From NCBI RefSeq assembly GCF_003113895.1, contig NZ_BDUD01000006.1, forward strand, positions 1 to 40,828: a stretch of 40,828 nt of DNA, given 5' to 3'. A program made the translations under genes and the position numbers. Below are positions 31,887 to 38,763 of this stretch, one piece after another. The stretch comes from Nostoc commune NIES-4072. Its GTDB lineage: Bacteria > Cyanobacteriota > Cyanobacteriia > Cyanobacteriales > Nostocaceae. Every line of letters begins with the position of its first letter. Positions within the stretch are counted from its first letter, which is position 1. The notes beneath the pieces were generated by a model. The model was not told the origin of the DNA. It made no database searches and saw nothing but the letters and a program-made list of their open reading frames with translations.

Positions 31887-32429
31887 TTAATATTTCTTAA
31901 ATACTTTTAGTTTCTCTTGGTTAATAGATTCTTTTTCCTGTATTGTGGGATGATTATTTTGTTTAATGGCTGTATCAGCTAAGTCAATGTCTTGCAAGTT
32001 GCTGTAAGGGTTAACGTTTGGTAAACCACCATTGATTACTTGAAAGACTTCAAGTTTAGGGTATTTTTTGATCTCGTTTATGAAGGTTTTATAGCTAGGA
32101 ATTTGGTCATCGCCAATCCCAGCTTTTGAACAACTGTGAACAAATGAAGCGTAAACAGCTTGTTTAGTTTTTTGCTTTTTGTTCTCATATTCTTCAGTAA
32201 TAAATTTTGATAAAATTTCTATAATATGTTGAGGTAGCTTTCGATTATGATTGCCTTTACGGTGATTTAAGGATATTAGCCCAAGATAGCCATAACCGTA
32301 CTTCTCTTGTGCTTGGTAATAATTATGAAGCCAACGTCTTAATGTCCGTTCTTTTGGTCTACCAGTTGTGATTGATTGCTCATCTAAATAAGGTTTTAAT
32401 AGTGTGTCATCATGGTTGCACCCCATCAT
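31887..32429 (-). CDS. TniA/TnsB transposase lacking the DDE core
   Basis: A protein of about 180 residues from ATG 32429 (the frame is open to 32441 from TTG). Residues 20-120 match the N-terminal DNA-binding part of TniA/TnsB transposases (GRPKERTLRRWLHNYYQAQE, YLGLISLNHRKGNHNRKLP, PSYKTFINEIKKYP). The catalytic rve/DDE domain and Mu-type beta barrel, about 350 residues in relatives, are absent. A polar tail follows directly and the stop lies ten bases before tniB, the normal spacing. It therefore looks like an in-frame internal deletion that kept the operon intact. It may still bind the transposon end and act as a regulator. Confidence 0.7.
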   Translation of the reverse strand: MMGCNHDDTLLKPYLDEQSITTGRPKERTLRRWLHNYYQAQEKYGYGYLGLISLNHRKGNHNRKLPQHIIEILSKFITEEYENKKQKTKQAVYASFVHSCSKAGIGDDQIPSYKTFINEIKKYPKLEVFQVINGGLPNVNPYSNLQDIDLADTAIKQNNHPTIQEKESINQEKLKVFKKY

Positions 32430-32575
32430 TACACAACACAAACATTCTTTGGCTTGACAGACTCTAGTATCTTTTATATATCTATAGTGATGTAAATATG
32501 ATGTAAATTATCTAAATTTAACCTTACTCTTAAACTCATAGAGCATTTAGTTTATACATACTGGTAGCATTTAGA

Positions 32576-32764
32576 GTGAGCAAAAGAATTAACGTTACGT
32601 TGCCGGATAGTGTCTTAGAGGATTTAGAAGTATGGGCTGCGTCTCAAGGTCGTCCTACAGCTAACCTTGCTGCTTTTTTGATTGAAATGTCGATTAAATT
32701 GGCCAAAAATAGTGGTGAATTTCCCAATAATTCTTCAGTTATAACTAGTAAGCCTCAGTTATAA
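32576..32764 (+). CDS. Ribbon-helix-helix regulator
   Basis: The 62-residue protein MSKRINVTLPDSVLEDLEVW followed by SQGRPTANLAAFLIEMSIKL is a standard ribbon-helix-helix domain (basic strand INVTLP, then two helices). It starts at GTG 32576 and is divergent from the tniA remnant, 146 bases away, so it may control the tni operon. Small RHH or MerR-type regulators are common next to cyanobacterial Tn7-like elements. The target site is not identified. Confidence 0.7.
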   Translation: MSKRINVTLPDSVLEDLEVWAASQGRPTANLAAFLIEMSIKLAKNSGEFPNNSSVITSKPQL

Positions 32765-33362
32765 ATTAGACAATTAATTTTTGTTAAAGTTGCCCCATTA
32801 TTTTGTTGATAATCTATTCTTAACCTTTACACTTAAAGCATTACTTGCTTGACGATTGTCGATGAAGTAGGCACTACGTAAAATTGTTCGACTCTAATTG
32901 CTGAAAGTATTGATATATCTTGTTTTTCTGCCCAACTATTATTAAGCATAAAAAGCTACATAAGCATTACTGAACTAAGAAAAAATATCTGCACTTACGG
33001 AACGGTTTATGCTTCCATTTTGCGTAATAGGACAAGTTATGCTTCCGTTAGTTTGGACTTGCTGACAATTAATTAACGCAACAATAAGGTTTCAGACCCG
33101 AAAATCCTCGCTTATGCTTCCAGACCCTGACAAATTTTGGGTCTGGTTACATCCATCAAAGGTTCCAATTTATTCTTTCGCAAGAGGAATAAATAACGAT
33201 TAATGACTTGTTTATCATATAGTTTTTATTCTAGGGAAATCATTGTTTAACTTTATCATTGATGCCTTACATTTTTAACTAATTTGCGTAAGAATAAATC
33301 TTGAATAAATACAACAGAACAGAATTTAAAATTTCTGTTCCCAAACATACGAGGATAAAACT
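32765..33362. promoter_or_regulatory. Intergenic region with TTATGCTTCC repeats and a hairpin, upstream of the peptide gene
   Basis: TTATGCTTCC occurs three times in the same direction, at 33007, 33037 and 33112. CAGACCCGAAAAT near 33093 pairs with ATTTTGGGTCTG near 33133-33144, forming a hairpin around the third copy. Just before the peptide gene, AACAGAA (33318-33324) and TTCTGTT (33333-33339) form a small inverted repeat, and GAGG lies eight bases before the ATG. The repeats may be transposase-binding sites of the tni element or regulator sites for the cassette. I find no gene in this 598-base stretch. Confidence 0.4.
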
Positions 33363-33497
33363 ATGAATCAAGAATCTCTTAACGCGTTGAAGGCTGGAGT
33401 TCGTCCTGACGCTCTAAAAGTTGGAGTTCGTCCTGACGCTCTAAAAGTTGGAGTTCGTCCTGATGCTTTAAAAGTTGGAGTTCGTCCTGACGCATAA
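33363..33497 (+). CDS. Repeat peptide, candidate multi-core RiPP precursor
   Basis: The 44-residue peptide was too short for ordinary gene calling. It has a short leader (MNQESLNALKA) and then four copies of GVRPDA separated by LKV, so three full nine-residue units (GVRPDALKV) plus GVRPDA at the end. At DNA level the 27-base unit is nearly exact; only silent changes (GAC/GAT, CTA/TTA) are seen. GAGG precedes the ATG by eight bases. Tandem identical core units after a short leader are typical of multi-core ribosomal peptide precursors. The next genes encode two metal-dependent oxygenase-type proteins that could modify Arg, Pro or Asp in each unit. Structure and modification are inferred. Confidence 0.7.
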   Translation: MNQESLNALKAGVRPDALKVGVRPDALKVGVRPDALKVGVRPDA

Positions 33498-33522
33498 AAA
33501 GCCCAGCATAAAGATAACTCAG

Positions 33523-33538
33523 GGGCAGGTAACTGCCC
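33523..33538 (+). terminator. Small hairpin between the peptide and the enzyme gene
   Basis: GGGCAG pairs with CTGCCC around a GTAA loop, followed by TTGACT. It lies 26 bases after the peptide stop and 38 bases before the next gene. A partial terminator here would let the peptide be made in excess over the enzymes, as in many precursor-enzyme operons. Confidence 0.4.
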
Positions 33539-33575
33539 TTGACTACTTGATGTAATGAATTACATATAAGTTGTC

Positions 33576-34859
33576 ATGATAAACAATCAAGTGAAACAAA
33601 TTTTTCAGCAAGATACAGCACCAGAATGGACTTTATTTCCTGAATGGTGGCTAGGAGAGTTCTCAGAAGCGACACGGGGTGGGGTTGAACCCTATCTCTT
33701 TAAAAATATCCTTCCCAGTGGATTTCCAGGACCAGAAGAAATAACCAACACATTCCGTTTAATCCAAAAAATGCGCGATGTTAACAAAGCTCATGTTCGT
33801 ATTTATATTGGAGAAGAAAGGCGGGATGACCTTGTAAATAAAGTAGTTGAATCACAGTTTTTTATAGAAGAATCATTACCAGACTATATATTACGAATAA
33901 CTGGAGAAAAAAGATTTTCTCTTATATTAAATAGGCTTCAGGATTGGAGTGAATCTCTCACAGCAAGCGTAGGTACGTTTCTCCAATCTATGTTTATTCA
34001 AAGGGGTGTACCTCTTGGTGGTTCTGAGATGGTTGTTTTTGCTGGCAATTATGCTGGGACAGCCTTCGGTGTACATCGTGGTTTTGAGCATGCCTTTTTA
34101 ATTCACTTAGGTCCAGGAAAAAAGGAGTTTCACTGTTGGTCAGAACAATTGTATAAAAAGCTCACTGGATCTTTAGAACCAACTTTTGGTAACTACGAAT
34201 ATTTACTTTCTCATTCTGAAAAATTTATACTGGAGCCAGGGGATATATTGTATCTCCCTGCTTTAGTATTTCATGTGGGAAGACAAGAAGATTTCTCCAT
34301 TAGCATTGCGTGTCCTTTATATACATATCCAATCAAAAGATTGATTAAGCAAATATTTTTTAATTTAATTGAACAAATACCATTTGATGAAACAGGGTCT
34401 TCACCTCATCAAAATTTCACATTTAGCACTAATCCTTTACAGGAATTTGCGAATAGTGTTGTCGAAAATATTCTTAATGAGTGGACACAAACACAAATAC
34501 CAATCATACTAGATGACTATTGGTTTAGGCTAATTAGTAATGGCGGATTCGATCTCTCGGAAATTTCTATTGATGAAGCCGGACAAGAGATCGGTATAGT
34601 CTCACCAATGTCCTTAGAAGCTAACAGTACAATACGCTTAAAAAAACCCTATAAAATTTGCTGGTCAAGCCGTAATTGTGATAATGTAAATTTTCAAGTG
34701 TTCTTAAGAGGTCACAGTGTTAGTGTACCTTATTCTGAAGAGATGATTAGACTGTTTAAACATTTAAACGATGGGGATGAAAAGACCTTAAATGATTTTG
34801 AAGGTATTATTGAGCATGTTAAAAAAATATCTCAGACGAAAGGTTTTGAAATTGTCTAG
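33576..34859 (+). CDS. JmjC/cupin-8-like protein with HRG in place of HxD
   Basis: A 427-residue protein. Residues about 120-245 match the JmjC/cupin-8 core. The iron motif reads FGVHRGFEHAFLIHL, aligning without gaps to the family's fgxHxDxxDvfllq, so His167 is kept but the acidic ligand is Gly169. The distal part LEPGDILYLPALVFHVG keeps His233. Loss of the carboxylate ligand occurs in 2-oxoglutarate halogenases (HxG/HxA) and in inactive relatives; Glu171 might substitute. A C-terminal 150-residue region (WFRLISNGGFDLSEISIDEA) is a separate domain of unknown role. It sits 78 bases after the repeat peptide and 34 bases before the DUF3865 gene, so it is probably a peptide-modifying enzyme or binder. 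Confidence 0.72.
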   Translation: MINNQVKQIFQQDTAPEWTLFPEWWLGEFSEATRGGVEPYLFKNILPSGFPGPEEITNTFRLIQKMRDVNKAHVRIYIGEERRDDLVNKVVESQFFIEESLPDYILRITGEKRFSLILNRLQDWSESLTASVGTFLQSMFIQRGVPLGGSEMVVFAGNYAGTAFGVHRGFEHAFLIHLGPGKKEFHCWSEQLYKKLTGSLEPTFGNYEYLLSHSEKFILEPGDILYLPALVFHVGRQEDFSISIACPLYTYPIKRLIKQIFFNLIEQIPFDETGSSPHQNFTFSTNPLQEFANSVVENILNEWTQTQIPIILDDYWFRLISNGGFDLSEISIDEAGQEIGIVSPMSLEANSTIRLKKPYKICWSSRNCDNVNFQVFLRGHSVSVPYSEEMIRLFKHLNDGDEKTLNDFEGIIEHVKKISQTKGFEIV

Positions 34860-34893
34860 CTAATTTTAAAAATTGACGGGAGAACTAAAACAA

Positions 34894-35733
34894 ATGTTTG
34901 TCAGCAAAATAGAAAAGTTCTTTAATGAAAATAGTGATTCATGGGAAGTATTCAAAGGAATTATGTGTGGAAATCCTCAAAATTTAAATGGTGAAGAACT
35001 AGTCCGTTATATGGATCGAATGATAGAATATACGTTCGACATAATTGAGACAGAAGTTTCCCCCTCAAGTTTATCTGCTCCTGCTCTGCTTCACTACATA
35101 AATGAACTTGGTGTATTTGCGCGACATAATTCTCAGTTTTTGAAGTTTGCCGCTGCACATTCAATGGATGCCGTACCTGAGATGGCAGCAGAGTTCATCC
35201 GTAATTTTCTAGAAGAAGGTGGAAATGTTGAAATTCCAGCCCACTATGAGCTTTACTCATCCGCTTTATTAAAAGACTTAGATATCAACATTATTGGGCA
35301 TTACCCAATTGCTTGCACCAGTGAGCTTGTGCAGATTGTTGATTTATTATCTCGTTCTCACTCTCCAAGTATCATATGCGGAGCTTTCTACGCCACAGAA
35401 GGCGTAGCTATCAGAGAGACAAAACTGCTGCGCGATATTACAAACGCATACGCAGCCATTAGAGGGAAAACAGAAGCAAACTTACCAAACCTAAAGTTTT
35501 ACTATGATTTGCACCTTGATCATGGTGTTGAACAAGGACACATAAGTGGAATAGCTCGATTCATTTGCAAGTATGAAAGATATGGACTTAAACTACCTCA
35601 AATCTGTGATGGTTTTTTACAGGGAATGCAGGCCATGACAATGTGGTGGACTAGTTTACAGAGTGTTGAAAACAAAATTGATAAGCTTCAAGCATCAGAA
35701 TTTAAAATTCCTATTACAACCAATCAGGGATAG
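34894..35733 (+). CDS. DUF3865 (CADD-like) haem-oxygenase-like protein
   Basis: 279 residues from ATG 34894, with GGGAG upstream; the earlier TTG 34873 is less likely. The protein is all-helical and matches the DUF3865 family, known from Nostoc punctiforme and structurally like the chlamydial CADD protein. In that haem-oxygenase-like diiron oxidase fold, Glu and His residues bind iron. Candidate ligands here are Glu/His in HYINELGVFARHN, Glu in FYATEGVAIRETKLL, and Asp/Glu/His in YDLHLDHGVEQGHISG. Such enzymes use O2 on amino acids, amines or fatty acids. Its place right after the JmjC-like gene makes it a second modification enzyme in the peptide cassette, by inference. Confidence 0.78.
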   Translation: MFVSKIEKFFNENSDSWEVFKGIMCGNPQNLNGEELVRYMDRMIEYTFDIIETEVSPSSLSAPALLHYINELGVFARHNSQFLKFAAAHSMDAVPEMAAEFIRNFLEEGGNVEIPAHYELYSSALLKDLDINIIGHYPIACTSELVQIVDLLSRSHSPSIICGAFYATEGVAIRETKLLRDITNAYAAIRGKTEANLPNLKFYYDLHLDHGVEQGHISGIARFICKYERYGLKLPQICDGFLQGMQAMTMWWTSLQSVENKIDKLQASEFKIPITTNQG

Positions 35734-35850
35734 CTTCACCATTGACTCTTAGCTAAATAATAGACATGATTTGATAGTATTTCTCAAATTCTATTTAGAA
35801 TATAAATAAGTGAGAGAAGTTGAATTCAAAACTCATGGGATTAATTGCGT

Positions 35851-36231
35851 ATGAATGAATATACGGGTGGTTGTTTATGTGGAAATATTCGTTACAAACT
35901 TACAGGAGAACCCATTTTTCCACACTCTTGTAGTTGTCATATGTGCCAAAGGTGGTCTGGTGCTCCGATTGTAGGTTGGGTTGACTTTTCGCGTGCATCA
36001 TTAATTTTTGATGGACCTGGGGGTTATCCTACCCTAAATCGCACATCTAAAACGACTCAGAGAGGATTTTGCCCTATCTGTGGTAGTGGCATCTGCGCGT
36101 TAGATGATGGTTCAGAGGAAATATCCATTACAATAGGAACTTTGGATAATCCAAATTTGATTGTTCCCCAGTCACAAAGTTTTCCAGAATCTGCACCTTC
36201 TTGGTTTGATTGCACCCGTCAAGGTGGTTAG
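35851..36231 (+). CDS. GFA/CENP-V family zinc protein
   Basis: The 126-residue protein carries the GFA pattern: GGCLCGNIRY (Cys-x-Cys), SCSCHMCQRWSGAP and FCPICGSGICALDD, giving the six to seven Cys that bind two zinc ions in this fold. The family name comes from glutathione-dependent formaldehyde activation, but most members have no proven reaction. ATG 35851 is chosen over the in-frame TTG 35845. It is on the same strand as the peptide cassette, 117 bases after the DUF3865 gene. It could handle formaldehyde released by demethylation, or be unrelated. Confidence 0.88.
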   Translation: MNEYTGGCLCGNIRYKLTGEPIFPHSCSCHMCQRWSGAPIVGWVDFSRASLIFDGPGGYPTLNRTSKTTQRGFCPICGSGICALDDGSEEISITIGTLDNPNLIVPQSQSFPESAPSWFDCTRQGG

Positions 36232-36248
36232 CATCAACAGTATACTTC

Positions 36249-36429
36249 ATAGGAGTCCGTTTCGATTTTTGAAGTAAATTGCGTAAGGTATGAGTAGGAA
36301 GTCGGGAGTAGGAAATACGGATTTTTGAGTTTACAGAGTTTTTTCAAAAATAAAATATGAGTCCTATAACTTTGATTTTACTACCATTCAGATGTACTGA
36401 ACTTCTTCAAAACTCAAATAGATTCCTAT
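36249..36429. mobile_element. MITE, internal-deletion derivative of the IS630 element
   Basis: The left tip (ATAGGAGTCCGTTTCGATTT) and right tip (read inward ATAGGAATCTATTTGAGTTT) match the ends of the IS630 element at 586-1782, including the transposase-gene tail CAGATGTACTGAACTTCTTC. The 181-bp element lacks the transposase interior and has short GAGTAGGAA repeats instead. It separates the GFA gene from the LVIVD gene. Confidence 0.75.
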
Positions 36430-36495
36430 GTTTTCATAATACTTAATTGATATAAGTTTAGGTATCATAGACAATTATAACAATTATTTAGAGCA

Positions 36496-37629
36496 ATGTT
36501 TTTTTTAATTAGCCTGTGTTTACTTTCGTATGGGTGTAATGTTGCTGCTGGTGATTTAGCAGAAAAATTACTTCCGAAACCATATAAAATGACGGAGGTA
36601 AATATTAACGATTCGGTTAAAAAAACCAGAAATATCAAGTCAATGGAAAAATATAAGTCAGAGATGATATTAGAGGAAGATATTCCCAAATATATTGCTT
36701 CTATTACCCAAAAATTAGCACAATCTCCTTCAATTTTAGAAACTCCTATGTTAGTGGGGAGTTATGATACTCCTGGTGTTTCAATAAACGTAAAGATACT
36801 GGGAAATTTTGCTTATGTTGCTGATGAAATTTCAGGACTACAAATTATAGATATCTCCAATCCTTCCTCCCCTGTCTTAAAAGGAAATTATGATACTTCT
36901 GGCTTTGTATTAGATGTAGAAGTGGTAGGAAATCTCGCTTACGTTGCTGATTGGAATCTAGGGCTACAAATTATAGATATCTCCAATCCTTCCTCCCCTG
37001 TCTTAAAAGGAAATTATGATACGCCTAACTATGCTTGGGGTGTAAAAATAGTAGACAACTTAGCTTATGTTGCTGATGGTTATTCTGGACTACAAATTAT
37101 AGATATCTCCAATCCTTCCTCCCCTGTCTTAAAAGGAAGTTATGATACTCCTGGCTTTGCATTAGATGTAGAGGTGGTAGGAAATCTCGCTTACGTTGCT
37201 GATGAAATTTCGGGACTACAAATTATAAATATCTCTAATCCCTCCTCCCCTATCTTAAAAGGAAGTTATAGAACTCCTGCGGAAGTTAGGGATGTAAAAA
37301 TAGTAGGCAATTTAGCTTATGTTGCTGATCAACTTTCGGGACTACAAATTATAGATATCTCTAATTCCTCCTCCCCTGTCTTAAAAGGAAGTTATGATAC
37401 TCCTGGTTTGGCATTCTCCGTAAAAGTAACAGGTGATTTAGCTTACGTTGCTGATAGTTATTCAGGGCTACAAATTATAGATATCTCTAATCCCTCTTTA
37501 CCCGTTCTTAAGAAAAAATATAGCACTTTTGGCAGGGCTTGGGGGGTAGAAGTAATAGGTAATCTAGCTTACATCGCTGATGAGGGTTCTGGACTACAAA
37601 TTGTTTATGATGGAATGGCACTAAAATAA
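36496..37629 (+). CDS. LVIVD-repeat protein (beta-propeller type)
   Basis: The 377-residue protein has a hydrophobic N-terminus (MFFLISLCLLSYGCNVAAG) that looks like a signal peptide, with Cys14 as a possible lipid site although the lipobox is poor. From about residue 95 there are seven copies of a roughly 42-residue repeat with the core LAYVADxxSGLQIIDISNPS, the LVIVD repeat, which would fold as a seven-bladed propeller outside the cytoplasm. Several repeats are nearly identical at DNA level, so they probably expanded recently. The last repeat is cut short by GMALK, whose bases match the tip GAATGGCACTAA of the element at 29660. Its role is unknown, possibly binding or scaffolding at the surface. 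Confidence 0.85.
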   Translation: MFFLISLCLLSYGCNVAAGDLAEKLLPKPYKMTEVNINDSVKKTRNIKSMEKYKSEMILEEDIPKYIASITQKLAQSPSILETPMLVGSYDTPGVSINVKILGNFAYVADEISGLQIIDISNPSSPVLKGNYDTSGFVLDVEVVGNLAYVADWNLGLQIIDISNPSSPVLKGNYDTPNYAWGVKIVDNLAYVADGYSGLQIIDISNPSSPVLKGSYDTPGFALDVEVVGNLAYVADEISGLQIINISNPSSPILKGSYRTPAEVRDVKIVGNLAYVADQLSGLQIIDISNSSSPVLKGSYDTPGLAFSVKVTGDLAYVADSYSGLQIIDISNPSLPVLKKKYSTFGRAWGVEVIGNLAYIADEGSGLQIVYDGMALK

Positions 37630-37852
37630 AATTAAACTCTTATCTCATTTCGTTTCTATCCTTAGTTACGGGAACGAGGTTCGAGAGGATTAGCCTTGTC
37701 TTTATTTGATTATTAATTTTGTCTTACTACTTACAGAAGAAAAATTTCCATTTGCAATGAAGTTTTTGATTAATTTATTATCTACTCCTAGATTTAGGAA
37801 CGTTTATTGAGTAATCGATGTTTATTATACCAATTTAAAGTGCATTTACCTT
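37630..37852. other. Intergenic gap before the aaRS-like gene
   Basis: 223 bases, AT-rich, with no gene and no strong hairpin. The change of theme between the LVIVD protein and the aaRS-like gene makes a separate promoter here likely, but I cannot point to one. Confidence 0.3.
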
Positions 37853-38731
37853 ATGAAACATCCTTTCCTATACAAGTCCGAACTTATCTGGAAGGTGCGT
37901 GAGTTTCTTCACCAAAAAGAGTTTATCGAAATGGCAACACCTATTATTCGACAGAATGACTGTGATCAGTTCTTTCGCCGACTTCAACTTAAGGATAATA
38001 GATATCTCCGAGACTCAGCAGCATATGGGTTACGCTACAACCTTGGTATCGCAGACAAGATTTTTGAAATTGCGCCTTGTTTTCGCTCAGATACTCCTGA
38101 CAACACCCATCTTTGTGAGTTCTTAATGCTAGACCTTTACGCTCGCAATCACTGTATGGCGGATGTTATAAAACTCGCTCAAGATATTCTACAGTTGTTT
38201 TATGAGGGACCTATTGGGTATCTTTCTTTTGCTGAATTTGTCAGAGATCAATATGGCATCGACTTTTTTGATGATCCAAATGCCGAAGTTGAATTTAGCA
38301 CATATCTACAGGAGAATTACGGTTATAATCATCCATCTTTTCTCAAGCGTCTTGACCAATTTATTATAGACCATGTAGAGCCGATGTCTAAAGACTGTTG
38401 TCTTATTGTCGTAGATTTTCCGTTAGTAGCAGAGTTTCGCTCGATGCGACGTAAAGAGACAGCAGGAGTAGCAGATCGATTCGAGTTTCAAATTAACGGT
38501 ATTGAAGTCTTCCACGGTTACGCCGATGAAACTGACCTTGGCCTTTTAGGGGAGCGCGCCAAGAAGCAAGGTCAGTTTGGTCCCGAAGAACAGATCATGA
38601 TCCAGCTACTTTCCGAAGGAAAAGTACCAGTACAAAGTGCCGGGTTTGGGTTCGGTATTGAACGTCTGTGTCAGGTTTGCACTCAAGAGAAGGATATACG
38701 TATATTCACAACTTCCAAGGAGTTTGTTTGA
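37853..38731 (+). CDS. Class II lysyl-tRNA synthetase paralogue (EpmA/GenX-like)
   Basis: A 292-residue protein corresponding to the catalytic core of class II lysyl-tRNA synthetase with no anticodon-binding domain, as in EpmA/GenX. Motif 2 region: KIFEIAPCFRSDTPDNTHLC then EFLMLDLYA, in which the usual FRxE is FRSD. Motif 3: GFGFGIERLCQV. Such paralogues activate an amino acid as adenylate and pass it to a protein, peptide or small molecule in place of tRNA. The following decarboxylase overlaps or lies within about 30 bases, so the two are one unit. The acceptor might be the repeat peptide (it has Lys and Arg), which is inference. Confidence 0.85.
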   Translation: MKHPFLYKSELIWKVREFLHQKEFIEMATPIIRQNDCDQFFRRLQLKDNRYLRDSAAYGLRYNLGIADKIFEIAPCFRSDTPDNTHLCEFLMLDLYARNHCMADVIKLAQDILQLFYEGPIGYLSFAEFVRDQYGIDFFDDPNAEVEFSTYLQENYGYNHPSFLKRLDQFIIDHVEPMSKDCCLIVVDFPLVAEFRSMRRKETAGVADRFEFQINGIEVFHGYADETDLGLLGERAKKQGQFGPEEQIMIQLLSEGKVPVQSAGFGFGIERLCQVCTQEKDIRIFTTSKEFV

Positions 38732-38763
38732 AAGATATCTGCCATTTCCATTATCGTGAAGCA

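Noticed and set aside
29857..32441. Complete CRISPR-associated transposon
   Set aside because: TniQ and TniB are present, but no Cas12k frame, tracrRNA-like or CRISPR repeat structure was found, and TniA lacks its catalytic core.
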